Source: Takakia lepidozioides
Taxonomy: Eukaryota > Streptophyta > Takakiopsida > Takakiales > Takakiaceae
Length of the DNA stretch: 64,000 bases
Assembly: GCA_030704615.1 (NCBI GenBank)
Contig: CM060731.1
Span: 18,848,001 to 18,912,000, forward strand
Reading direction: 5' to 3'
Made by a program: the position numbers and the translations under genes. Below, one piece after another: positions 34,783 through 47,400 of the stretch (the stretch's first letter is position 1; every line of letters begins with the position of its first letter). The notes under the pieces are model-generated. The model made no database searches. It saw nothing but the letters and a program-made list of their open reading frames with translations, and had not been told where the DNA came from.

Positions 34783-35132
34783 CTTAACTAACTAAGGAAC
34801 AAACTTTAGTCCCGCCAAACTGTCAAGGACGAGAACATGACTGAACACAAACCAAATATCAGACTAAAGGTACAAGACTAGACAAGAAGCCAAGGCCGGC
34901 GTGGCCGAATGCATGATGAGTAAATAGGAATCAAGACGATCTTTATAACAATGAACAAGAGTACAAGATATTGGAACACGACTTGAATACTGGAAATACT
35001 GGAAACTGGACTGGAGTACCAGATATTGGAAACTGGGCTAGAGTACTGGGAACTGGACTGGAGTACTGGAACTGGGAACAAGAGTAGCTTGAACTGGTGT
35101 TGGCGAGACTGAAGAGTGTCCAGTCTCGCCTC

Positions 35133-35141
35133 CTATATATA
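35133..35141 (-). promoter_or_regulatory. TATA-like box in probable gypsy 5' LTR
   Basis: TATATATAG on the minus strand, about 350 bases upstream of the gypsy gag ATG, within AT- and AAGCTTCC-rich DNA. It is placed as expected for an LTR promoter. The 3' LTR is lost, so LTR limits cannot be confirmed by comparison. Confidence 0.4.
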
Positions 35142-35336
35142 CTGGCTACTAAGAAGCTTCCCTAAGAAGCTTCCCCTATGGAGGTTTCTTGCTAGAGAAG
35201 TTTCCAAGATTAAACAAAGGTTTCTTGATGGAGAAGCTTCCTTAAGCAAATGAGGTATCTTGATGGTGAAGTTTCCTCCAAAGGAAGCTTCATGAGCAGT
35301 TTCCCAAATTACTCTTGGTAATTTGATAAACTTTCG

Positions 35337-35400
35337 GTAACTAGGTAAATCATGGTAAATCATGGTAAATTATGGTAAGTCATGGTAACTTCCGATAACA
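35337..35400 (+). repeat. Short GGTAA(A)TCAT tandem repeat
   Basis: Units of GGTAAATCAT, GGTAAATTAT and GGTAAGTCAT are repeated about six times, followed by GATAACTTGGTAAC variants. It lies at the boundary between the gypsy leader or LTR and the LINE relic. Confidence 0.75.
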
Positions 35401-37450
35401 TGATAACTTGGTAACTTCTGGTATTTACTCTTGATAAGTTCCTCTGGGCTATGTCCGTGACAAAATGTAGAAGGTTTGATTTGAGAGAGAAAAGGACGAA
35501 GCTTACACCAAGCTCCACATATTGTCTGCCAAGCCTGCGAACCTATCTTGGGGTACGTATTTGAATTGCCCGCTTGTACAGTCCACCGCAGATAGGCTGG
35601 CCACAAAGGGCTGGTACAAGGAGTAGCTGCAACAAGGTGATGTCTCACCAAGACAGCTCCAAGGGCTTGAGAGGTCTTGGCACCCATTTGGCAAGCAACG
35701 CCATAATTTGAGCCTGCGGGTCCAGAACGCCAAGGCCACCGTACTTCTTTTTTTGACAAATCTGAGCCCAGCTTATAAGGCCCATTTGTTCTGAGAGGCA
35801 TCAGTAGCTCCCCAAATGAAATTCCTCACCGAAGTTTTAACGTGCTTCATTATGGGAGACCCAGACGACCACACTGAGGCAATAATTAGCCACATGGAGG
35901 CCAAAAGGATTTGATTAACAACCAAGGCCCTTCCCACCACTGATAAGTGCAAAGAGCTCCAATATGAGAGCTTCTTTTTAAGCTTGGATAGAACAGCAGA
36001 CATTCTGATATCATCAGTGAGGCCATGTCCAATTTGATGCCCCAACAATTCGTAAGATTGTCCATCATTCAACCATCGAAGATCCCCAAGGATTACAATG
36101 ATTAGCCACAGATGGATCCGAAAGGTGGCTCAAAAGCCCAACCGATTTCTTCCAATTAACATTCAGACCAGACGCCTGATAGAATCATGTAGAAAGGGAA
36201 TTGAGGGTGGAAAACACATTAGAATCAGTGTTGTTGTCAATGAACAACGAGGTATCGTCCGCATATAGCGAGGACTACTGGAGGAGGCAGGATCTGCACA
36301 AAAGAGTCAGGAAGAACTAGGCCCAAGGAATTCCATCAAATGTCCCAGCCCATCTGCAACAATAAGGAATAGAAAAAGGGCAAAGTGGGCAACCTTGCGT
36401 TACTGACCTGAAAAGGGGAAAAGATTTGGATACCACCCCATTGATTATGACTCTACTAGAAGCAGATGACATGATACTAATCCACTTGAGAAAGTTTCCC
36501 CCCAAACTAGAGGCTCCCAGGGCACCCAGCAGATAACTCCAATTAATACTATCAAACGTTTTCTCAAAATCTAGCATCAGCAGGGCCAAGGGCTGATAAG
36601 CAGAACAAGCCAAATGCAAGGCTTCATTGGCCAGCAAAATATTATCCAAAATCATCATGTTTTTTAAGAACCCAGTCACGTTCTAGCCGAATGAGCTTAG
36701 GCAGAAGAGGCTGAAGCCGAATCGCCAAGGCCTAATTTTGTAAGATGAGTTGAGGAGAATGATAGGCCTGTAATTGGATAAGATATCACAATCTTCTTTC
36801 TTCTAAATTAGATTAATGAGCCCTTGCAAGAGCTCCGAGGGCATGATCCCCTTGCCAAGGAAGTCATCACTGATCACCTCCCACAAGGCCGGGAAAAACT
36901 CCACCGGGAGACCATCTAGGCCAGGCGATTAGAAGGAGCTTTAGGGCTTCAGTGGCCTGCAAAAGCTCAAGGGCAGAGAAAGGTCTTGAAAGGGCAGATT
37001 GCTCATCCGCAGAGATGAGTTTAGGAAACGAGTTGAGGACTTCTTGCGTGGTAACTGAGGAAAGAGGAGCATCCAGCTGCTTTGAGAACAAACTAGTGAA
37101 GTCCTCAGCCGCAACATTAGCCATGTCTTTGGGTTTATGCATAGAGCATCCGTTGGAATCAGTGATAGAGCTGAAGAGGGTAGCTTCGCGACTGTGCTTA
37201 GTTTTTTGAAAGAAGTAGCTAGTCATTTTTTTCACCTTTGAAAGACCAATTAACTCCCGCCTTGATGCGCATGAACTTCTCTTTCTCTGCAGATAATAAA
37301 GCCAAATTCCTTTTTGCAGAGAGGTAGGATTCCATGGTGAGAGGACCAACGATACTAGTTTCGATCCTTCTCGGGCAGTGCTTCAGGCACTTAGTAAGAG
37401 CTCTCTGCCTCTGGGATTTACCCAAGGCCAACGAGCGGGAAAGAGACTAG
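35400..37450 (-). pseudogene. LINE (non-LTR) ORF2 reverse transcriptase remnant
   Basis: Minus-strand pieces in several frames include TSYFFQKTKHSREATLF and LLMLDFEKTFDSINWSYLL (catalytic Asp). SVTQGCPLCPF follows, then YADDTSLFI around 36260. Downstream are typical post-RT blocks (KLSYWSSLHLSVVGRALVVN, and NFIWGATDA). The endonuclease part is absent and numerous shifts are present. It abuts the gypsy leader on one side and the copia leader on the other, suggesting nested insertions. It is not obviously the partner of the ORF1 at 20 kb, which lies on the other strand. Confidence 0.85.
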
Positions 37451-37900
37451 GCCAGCTTCCTTGTGGCTTGCAGCTTATGACCACCAGCCACCTCGTGACA
37501 TATTTATTGAGTATTGGGAACATCGAACTAGTTCTTGGGAACAGTGAGATTTGAACTATACAATTGCCCGCCAAAAGTACTCTGATATACAGTGTGTGAT
37601 AGTTCTCTTCGCGTGTATCGATTTACTACCAGAGCAGGAACACGTTGTATGACACTGTATGCAGAAATGAGATGAGTGTGGAATCTAAGAGCGTTGAATG
37701 GTGATTGCATGTCTGATCAGATATGAATGTGTAGTGTGACAACGTTGATTGAATAGTGAAATTCACTAGGTTATGGGCCTTATCTTCATGCTGGTCGTCC
37801 GCTACGAACAAAGAGTCTGTTGAGAGTTTGTTTGTTGCTTGTAGTTAGTTTAGTCAAAGAATCATATGTTTTTCTTTGTTTTTGTTTTGCAGTACCAGAC

Positions 37901-40900
37901 ATGGATAGCAAAGATTTTTGTAATGTCAAAAAGTTCAATGGTCACAACTTTCAGATATGGAAGTATAAAAATGGAATCAGTCTTGTCCGGTCGAGACTTC
38001 ATGGATATTGTCACAGGTCGTTAGCAGAAGCAGCCGACGCAGTTGCTCGGCACCGCAAAGATATGCAAGCCAAAAGTGTTTTGACGCAAACGATTGATGA
38101 TAAGCTTCTCGTCCAATTGTTAAATTGCAGAACCTCAGCTCAAATTTGGTCACGCTTGATTCTTATCCATGAGCAGAAGCCCACTGAGGACATTTATCAT
38201 TTACAACACCAATTTTATGAGTGCAAGATGTCTCCAGGACAAGATATGGCTTCTTTCCTTGGTGAAGTAGACATCATAGTGTCAACTTAAAGATCTAGAT
38301 ACTGCTTTTGATGACAGCGCGGTCATGACCAAACTTATCTGCAATCTACCACCAGAATATGACAATCTCATCACAGCTTGGGATAACGTTACCAGGGAGC
38401 AACGCATTGAGGTTGCTAAAAGAAGAAACCAAGTTAAAGAGATGAAGGGAGCAGCAAACTTCTACGGACACCCGAGCATTCTATACCAAGCCAACTGTGA
38501 CCACAACTGTCAAGTCACAAACGCAACAACAATCGCATCAACAACCTGTTGGAAGCCGTGGGAGTTTTATACTCAATGGCAACGACAACCGTCTGGATCT
38601 TATTCAAATCAGTGGAAACCTGCAACTGTTTCAAATAGTGGGAGTAATTGGCAACCGAACGTTGCATGGAGAGGGCCACCTCCAACCCATATTGCTTGGC
38701 GGCCACCGCTCACCAACGAGCAATGTCAAGAAAGATCTATTATGATTGCAGAGCTCAAGAAGACTACCTGTTGCAACAATTGCGATAAGGAAGGTCATTG
38801 GGCTAGAGAATGCCCTGACCCGCCCAAACAATTTCAGTACATTGGTCAGTCTTCACAGAGTACTACCAGTCCAAGAGCATGGACCATAACTAGTTCTGTT
38901 GAGAGTCATCTCACCAACTGGTTTACAGACAGCGGTGCAACTCATCACATGACCTGCCGTCGAGAGTGGTTTACCAAGTTTACTCCTATAGCCGAAGGAC
39001 AATGGCCCGTTAAGGCTGCTTTTGCAGATGGCGGACGCAGTGATATTGATATGATAGTCAACAACAATGGCACAGAAGAACGAGCTGTGTTAGTGGATGT
39101 TCTTTATTGTTCGGGTCTCAAGAGAAATCTCTTTTCTATACTCCGAGCTGTCTCTAAACCAGGTATTTCAGTTACCTATACAAGCACAAATGTCTATTTT
39201 CTTCAGCACAATCATATCGCTCTTAGTGGTCATTTACATGGAGGTCTATGGAAACTCAACTTTGTTACCATTACTGCAACGATGAGTCATCTTGTTACAG
39301 AAGTAGCAGTCCTTCCCAATTGACACTGTACAGAGTCTAAAACTTTGGCATCATCGCCTTGGGTCATCTTAGTCATGGCATGATAAAACAGATGGTCAAT
39401 GAGCACATAGTAGAAGGGATTAAGTTTACAAATCCAAGTTCCACCATAGAGGTTTGTCATGGTTGTGGCTACGGCAAGCAGCATAGGACGTCGTTTCCTT
39501 TCAACATTTCTCGTACTAGAGTAGCCAAGCCTGGCATGCTTTTTCATAGTGATATTTGTGGACCGATGCCAGTTCCTTCTCTTGGCAAATCCCAATACTA
39601 TATCCTTTTCAAGGATGATCACTCCGGGTACCGCTTCATCTTCTTTGCTCAACACAAATCATAGGCTCTTTCTTGTTTTAAGCGAGTAGTACGCCACACC
39701 TTCAGAGATACAGGAAACAAAGTCCTTACCATACGGACTGACCAAGGAGGTGAATATATGAGTCATGATTTTGCACGCTTTTGTGAACAAGAAGACATCA
39801 TCTACGAATACACTGCAGCGTACAGCCCAGAGCAAAATGCTGTCTCTGAAAGGGATAATTGAACAATTGTTGAAGCCGCTCGGAGTATACTTCACTCAGC
39901 CTCACTTCCAATTCGTTTTTGGGCCGAAGCAATCGCTTTTGCAGTGCATGTACTCAACAGAACAGGCACTAGAACGCTCCCAGGAAAAACGCCTTATGAG
40001 GCTTGGTTTGGCATCAAAGCATCAGTGGCTCATATTCGAGTGTTTGGCTGTATAGCATTTGCACATATCCCTAAAGAACGAAGACACAAGTTGGATACTA
40101 AGAGCAAGAAATGTTTGCTGGTTGGATACAGTGATCACTGCAAAACCTACCGTCTTTGGGATATCATAGACAACAAAGTCATAGAGAGCCGCGATGTTCT
40201 ATTTTGATGAACATACTTACGGTGATGACGCTGAGGACGCAGATCATGATGAGGCTACATATGCTCGTTTGTTTTAGGATTTTCCTCCTACCCATGTACA
40301 ACAAGAATCCGTCCAAGTGACAGTACATACTCCTCCAGTAAGTCCTACGCATACTGCTCTTGCCCATATATTGCAGGTGCTAGAATCCGTCGAGGTGGTA
40401 GTACATACTCCTCCAACAAGTCCTGCTCATATATTGGAAGTTCCTGCAATACTAATTGTGACATCTGATGATGTTGACACATTTTGATGATCACATAGCA
40501 TCACCAACGGCGATTCCTCCTCGTTCCAGATTGCCCCCCACTAGATTCGGCGACTGGATATACCCAACTAATCAGAGTACCTATGCTTGCACATCAACTG
40601 TCGCTTCACTCCCATTACCACCAGAGCCTGCTGATTACTGGACAGCCATCAATTCCCCTCATCATGCTGAATGGATCAAAGCTATGGAGGAAGAATTTCA
40701 GTCTCTAATCCAAAATCACACTTGGGAGCTTTATGATCTTCCTACAGATCGGAACACAGTCAAGTGCAAATGGGTTTTCAAGCTTAAATTAGCCGTTGAT
40801 GGATCCATCTCACGATACAAAGCAAGACTTGTTGCTAAGGGATTTACGGAGAGGGCTGGTATCGATTTCTTAGAGACTTTCTCACCTGTAGTGAGATATG

Positions 40901-42141
40901 ATTCCATACGGACTATTTTGTCAATCGCAGCAGTACACGACATGGACATCACCCAATTTGATGTTAAAACTACTTTTCTCCATGGAGATTTAGCAGAGGA
41001 AATCTTCGTGGATCAGCCTTTAGTGTTCATAGATCCGACAACCCCTAAGCAAGTGTGTTGACTCAAAAGTCTATCTACAGCCTTCGACAGGCTTCTCGAG
41101 CATGGAACAAGAAGTTCGACTCTTTCTTGACTAAATATGATCTCACAGCAAGTGATGTCGATCCTTGTGTTTATTTTAGCAGCAAAGGCACAAATCTGAT
41201 CCTCACTATCTTTGTTGATGATGGTCTAGCCTGCAGTGTCAAAACAGAGAAGGTGACAGATGTTCTTAATTTCATGGGTGAAGCTTTCACTATCACCAAG
41301 AATGCGGCAAGAATGATCCTGAAGTCTATGTAGGGCTTCACTTGGTTAGTAATCGAATTCATTGCCAGATTTCTATTGACCAAGACAGATACGTCCAAAA
41401 GATCATTTTAGACTTCAGACTTGTCGATGCAATCCAGTCTCCGTGCCAGCTGATCCGGCGAGCCATCTGGTATCTTTTTCCACTGCTGATGATGAACCTG
41501 CAACTTCGTTTCCCTACAAAGAGTTGGTGGGCAGTTTAGTATCTTGCTATGTGCACGAGACCGGACATTTCATATGTTGTCAATAATGCAGCCAAATTCT
41601 CTGCCAATCCGACACAGATACACTGCATGGCTCTGAAGAGAATCTTGAAGTACTTGATTGGCACACCACACATGGCGATATGCTATGGTCCAACACCACA
41701 GATCAACACTTTGGTAGCCTTTTGTGATGCAGATTATGCTATGATCTTGATGATCGCAAATCCAGATCTGGCTACGTGCTATTACTTAATGGGGGCCCTG
41801 TTGTGTGGGGAAGCAGAAAACAAGTCTGCACAACAAGTAGCACCACAGAGTCAGAGTATATTGCTGCATTTGTAGCGGCAAAAGAGATTCTCTGGACTCA
41901 TAGGCTGCTTCACAGTCTTGGAGTTTCGCAGAAGGAACCTACTCTATTGTTCTCTGACAACCAGAGTGCTATACGTCTAGCATACAATCCTGAATATCCC
42001 AAGAGGACAAAACATTTGGACGTTGCATATCATGTCATCAGAGAAAATCAAGAGAAAGGGGAGCTCAAAGTTCTATATGTCCCTACCAATTCACAAATCG
42101 CTGATTTATTCACGAAGGCACTTCCAGTACACACCTTCTAA
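37901..42141 (+). pseudogene. Ty1/copia retrotransposon polyprotein, degenerate
   Basis: Gag begins at ATG 37901 (MDSKDFCNVKKFNGHNFQIW). The zinc knuckle CNNCDKEGHWAREC and the protease motif TDSGATHHM follow. Integrase has HSDICGPM, IRTDQGGEYM and SPEQNAVSERDN. Reverse transcriptase has CKWVFKLKLAVDGSISRYKA, FSPVVRYDSIRT, then a shift to KSIYSLRQASRAWNKKF and IFVDDG. RNase H ends with TESEYIAA and KHLDVAYHVI. Frameshifts are visible near 38288, 39360, 39840 and 41055, with a stop at 39662. The gag-pol order matches TNT1-type elements. No pair of LTRs could be matched across 37490-37900 and 42142-42600. Not functional. Confidence 0.9.
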
Positions 42142-42419
42142 GCTGATCCATGGATGTCATCAATATATGAAGCAAGGTAATATGTTTGTTGGCTCTCTTG
42201 TAGAGAGAGACTTTGCGGAGACATGCAAGTCAATGGAGGAAATGTGGTCAAAGTATCTTACCCCGTGAGGTGCTGATTGGTGTGTTGTGCTGAGTCATGC
42301 TCCCTAGTCTTACCTTCCTCTTACATTGTGCCAAAGCAAATCTTATGTTGTGCCGAAGCAAAGCAAGAGAGCCAATTGCCGGCTAGGCTTATTTGTGTTG
42401 TGTTGTTTTTTGTAGCATG

Positions 42420-43180
42420 GAGATCTCCCAAACCACGGGCCCTAGCCCTGGTGCTTAATTGGTACCGTTGGAAAGCCCTCGATGATGACGAGGGGTGCAC
42501 CGACTTTGTCTCATGATTTTTGGACATGTAGTGTGGGAGATGTGGAATTTCAAGTACTTTTGGTCGCCGGAAATTCGTGAAAAATAGCAAAGTGGGCTTT
42601 CTTGGAACAATTATTGGCCCTTCATTTGTCTTTTGTGATGTGGACGTAAATATAAATTGGGTTTTTTTTTTAAATATTGGCGTTCACAATATTGTTTGTG
42701 GTGTCGCTGAGATCTCCCAAACCGTGGGGCGTTTGGCCACGATTTTAGTACCGTTGGGAAGCCCTTGATGAGTAGGGGTGCACTGACTTGGTTTCACAAA
42801 ATCTAGACTATAGGCCGAGACTTATGGAATTATAAACAATTTTGGTAGCTGAAAATCCAACTAAATTACAAAAGCAAGTGTTGGAAAGACACTAGAGGTT
42901 GCAGTTGGGCTTAAATAGATGCCAGGATATTGGTACGGTTGGAAAGCCCTCGATGAGTAGGAGTGCACCGACTTGGGTTCACAAAATTTGGACCTACAGG
43001 CCAAGAATTATAGAAACACGAACAATTCTGGTCACTGAAAATTCAATTACATTACAAAAACAAGTGTTGGAATGACAATGGAGGTCGCGCTTGGATGCAT
43101 AGGAGATGGCACTTGGGCTTAAACGGGCCTTAACCTAGGAGACGCACTTGGATACATAGGAAATTGCCCTTGGTCTTAGA
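42420..43180 (+). repeat. Diverged tandem repeats around GGTACCGTTGGAAAGCCCT
   Basis: The word GGTACCGTTGGAAAGCCCTC, followed by GATGA and GGTGCACCGACTT, recurs at about 42463, 42749 and 42925 with spacers of 180-290 bases. Flanking words also repeat: GAGATCTCCCAAACC, and later CAAGTGTTGGAA. No coding region is supported. It may be the decayed 3' part of the copia element or a separate repeat family. Confidence 0.7.
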
Positions 43181-44472
43181 TTTCAATTTTTCACACACGG
43201 GCCAACATCACAGACTACCTTAGTTTTATATGGCTCAGAACATTGAAATTTGGATTATATATATAGAAGTGTGCTTGATGGGTCTATTGATTCAAACCAT
43301 ACCCTTCCAGGGCTTCTTTCAAGCTATTAAAGGCTCTACAACATCAAGTTCAACCCAAAAAAAATGACATATAGCCATGTTGGGTGCATGTATGAACCAC
43401 ATAAGGGACCAGCGTACACCTTGTCACTAAGCCATACAAGGAACACCCGCGCCGAAGGGGTGCATGGACCCAACTTGTTGCCAACTGATTTAAGGCATTA
43501 TCAAAGCTAGTGCTCAACTAGAAATCCACCCTATATAAAAAACGTTCTATTCAAGTAAATTATGGCTTCAGAAGATTTTTTTATTTTTTTTAAAGAGGGA
43601 GGGAGGAGATATTTAAGGAACTTGTCAAGCCATAATAGGGGCTTCTACCCTAGCTATACCACAGTTGAATTTTAGTCGAGGATTTGCCCTATGTGTCTGG
43701 AAACATTATCTGGATGGCGTAGAATGAGTCCCAGCAAACAATGTTTACTGGTAATGAAAATTGAGGCATGTAAGGGTTTTAATTTTTTTCCCTTCAATAA
43801 TCCTCAATAAAACTCTTAAGGGCTTCCTCCAAAAAAATAAAATAAAAAAAATAAAATCTCAAAAAACCAATATTTGGTCTCAAAGGAAATCCCAAATGTA
43901 CTAGAAAGCAAGTTTCTTTCATTATAATATTTACAGGCCTCATACCACCAATTCCAGAAGAACTTCCAGACATCTCTCCCAATCCATGGAGGGAGTTCAA
44001 CACACAGACTGGTAAGCCCGGTACTTCCATATAATGAGCAGTGGACTGGAACCAAGAAAAGTCCCGATCTGTCACTTTAAGAACAATCCTTTCCTTGCAG
44101 ATGAGGAACACACCCCACATAGAAAGTCCTTTAAAAAAACAAAAAAACCTTCTACGGAGTGGGATCAAAACTGGTGATTGTATAGATGCGAACAAAATAC
44201 ATGACCGTAACAGATTACAATGCAAGATACAATTTAATCATCCCTGTTCTGAAACCCAGGATGCCTCACTGACCAACTAATTTGCAACACTATGCCCACC
44301 TGCTCTCTCCTGGTTACACTGAGATGGTGTGTGATTCACTTGGAATAAACGAGAATATCCAAAAACCTACCAGTTTACCTCCAAATAGATGAATTGGGAT
44401 CTTACCCTTCCTAATTGAGCACCCCACCTGCTTAAGTAGTCACATGTGAGCAGAAAACAACAATTTTGATCA
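43181..44472. other. Unassigned sequence downstream of AP-1 gamma
   Basis: No supported gene. Minus frames at 43794-44225 are open in two frames but lack recognisable motifs. Part of this interval is likely the AP-1 gamma 3' UTR. Confidence 0.4.
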
Positions 44473-47400
44473 CTACAAACCTGCAGGGAAGTTATTGACC
44501 TGGCCTTGCTCCAGGACACTCTGCCCATTGGCTTTGAAGCTTACTCTCAACTTCATGACCAAAGGTTTCTGCAGACACACAGCTCGGTGTTACAACGTAA
44601 CATAGGTGGTGGACGTGAGCCAGATCTGGTGTGACGGAAAGGAGGAAAGGAGACATATATAGCTTATTCTGGCTCTTCATTTTCATTGTTTGTCTGTTCA
44701 CCTAGGTCCGTCAATTTGGTGGTAGCATTTCTTCCACTGAAAGCATGATTTCACCTGCCATCTGGCAAGTGCCCTAGCCACCTGGGTATTTGTTGAAGAC
44801 TCCTGGGGGAGGTTATAGAGTGGAATAAGAATTGAAAAACGCTACCTGGCCATGCATACTGTTGGTCAAAGTAATCACTTGTGTCATCAAGCCGCTGCCA
44901 TTGGCAGGAAGAGTGCTGCTACTGGCAGGTTCCAGTTGCAGTTGCATGAACTGCGGAGAACAACATTCAAAAGCTGAGTCATTAGCTGTACATTAACACG
45001 TCGTATGCATAGCCTAAGGTCAGGAGACTAACATAACATGGGCAAAAAGTGGAAACCAAGCTCAAAAGATGGAGGGATCGTGAGAAAGTGTAAAATGTGG
45101 AAGGGCACTGGAACATTGGCGAATATAGGAGAGGGACGGATAGAGAGAGAGAGAGAGAGATGACTCCAGCTGTAGTAACTCAGCCACTTCGCCTTTGGGG
45201 TGGGCCTGATGGTCATGAGAACTAGGACACAGTTACAGCAAGAGAAAACACAATGGACAAAGAGATAGATGAAAAGGCAAGAGAGGAGAACCCTAGGAAG
45301 ACTACAGTCCACAACTACACTCACCTTCGGAACTGCTGCTTGAAAAATGAAATCTGTGTAGGGCATAGAAGTCATGTTGGTGTATGTGGCCTTAATGATA
45401 GTCGTCTGAGGAGACCCTGGAGGTTTTGTGAACTCAAATACCACCTTCAACCCGCTTGTTTGCAGTGCAACAATGGAAGCGAATTGTCCATTTTCTAGCA
45501 AAACACACCAAGGCATAAGATACCAGCAAATAGTTTGCAACACTAAAACATTCAAATTAGTGAACAGAGCGATCCACTAGCCACAAATGCTCACTGTTGT
45601 GGAATGCAACCAGAAAAAAGGAGTGCATGCATACCAGTTGCACACGCTTGCATTGATGGCATAGTTGGATCCAAACCAAGGGGGTCAGCATCAAGGAGAG
45701 AACCCCTTTGTTGCAGCCCATCAGTTAGATCAACATCAACAAGAGAACCGCGCTGGTTGGGAATGACATCCAATAAAGAGCTCCCCTGTAGAGGTAGGGC
45801 AGGGGTCGAGAGAGAGGACCGGGAGGATATAGAAGGAACAGGTGGGGTACCCAGCGACAAAAGGTCCAATAACATGTCCGCCCCTCCTGCAGAATGTTGT
45901 ACTGCAAAACGCCACATATCCCAAACCTCTTGAGAAAAGTGCGGAGGATAATAATCTAATCAAAAAATTATTCCGTAGCTTGCAGCCAGGGACCCCTCTC
46001 TCCTGGGTCGGAAGATGGGGAAGGTAGGGGACAAGAAGAGAGTAGAATGGAATCCTGAATATGCCTGCAGGAGGTCCATAGGACTCGAGGACAAAGTACA
46101 ACAACATGAAACCACTTCAAAAAATACCAAAAAATACCTGCAGACAATCTGCCTCATGAACTAACTTCAGCTACATTTTGTGACTATAGTGGGCATTCTG
46201 GGAGATTTAGACAGATCTGACTGAAGTCTTGCTTCTATAATCTGACTGACAGCCAGAGAGGGAAAATCCAGATGGTGCTTTCAGGCAACTGATAAACCTA
46301 CAGAAGCACAACTGGGAGTAACACATCGTACAAGTAGTCTTGTGCAAGGAGATAAAAAACAGGAAGAATTGCCAATCAGGTCTGCTGAAGCAAGCTGATA
46401 TTTGACTACCACAACCCTGCAACCAGACGAAGATGAAAGAGATCAATACCTGGAGACGTGATCACTTTTGAGGCAGATGTGGAGCTGGACCCTAACAAAT
46501 CCAGTAAAACATCCCCAGCAGATTTGGGGGGAGATGAGGGGTGCTCGTCAGTGTGAAAGCTAAGCAAATCCATTAGGTGATTTGTGGGTGCTGGTTGTTT
46601 TGCACCTCCATTAGAAAGCACTTCTGAAGTCCCCAGCGGAATAGTCTGTGTGTCAACTACCATATCCACACGCTTGGCAGAGTAGGTAGCTTCATCCAAC
46701 ACCGGCATCCTCTCTAGCAGTGCTGCTCTGCAGACAGCAAAACCCAGGACAACACTTAATATAACTTAAAAGGTCTGGGCTAGGGTAGTGTGCAGTTCGA
46801 GGCACTGGTTGGGCTGTCTCCCTCACTCTCCTGATAGGGGAGAGTTCTGCATAACTCTTTCCCACTGAGGCCTAGTGTATACTCAAAGGTGATCCTCAAC
46901 CTCCTCTTATGGACATGTAGGAAGTCAATGAAGCAAAGGCTCAGTGACATCTGTGTCGGACCATGTAATCACAGTAAACAGTACACTCCACAGGGCCATA
47001 GAGTGCTAAATCAAATTCATACAGCACAGCACAGCAAAAACTAAAAACACAACAAAAAGCCTAGAGGTCTTGATAGAAGGATGGCTGAAACCATGACTCT
47101 CAGAAAGAAGGTCTAGCAGATGGTAGGGGTACACGAACTTGATGTCTGCGTGCTTGGTAAGAATGGACCCAAACTCAATGGATCGCTGTTGCAACTCCAG
47201 AACAAGGCTCCCCTTGTACTCTGATATCAAGGCTTTGATACGCCTGCTTCCCAAAACGTTGCCAACAAAGTAAGTTGAACGAACAATATGGGCATGTGAA
47301 TAAGATTGAGAGGGACTGCTTCATCTGAAATAGTTACTGCACAGGCAAAGCACCTCTTGCAAAAGCACATAATACTCCACCAAGCAACAAAAACTTGAAA

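Noticed and set aside
37490-37900. Candidate copia 5' LTR
   Set aside because: No matching sequence was found downstream of 42141 and no clear primer-binding site was seen, so LTR limits are not claimed.
43794-44225. Minus frames downstream of AP-1 gamma resembling a LINE tail
   Set aside because: The Trp-rich text is suggestive only; no RT motif or continuity with a LINE was found.
45139-45160. GA dinucleotide run
   Set aside because: A short microsatellite within an AP-1 gamma intron, unremarkable.
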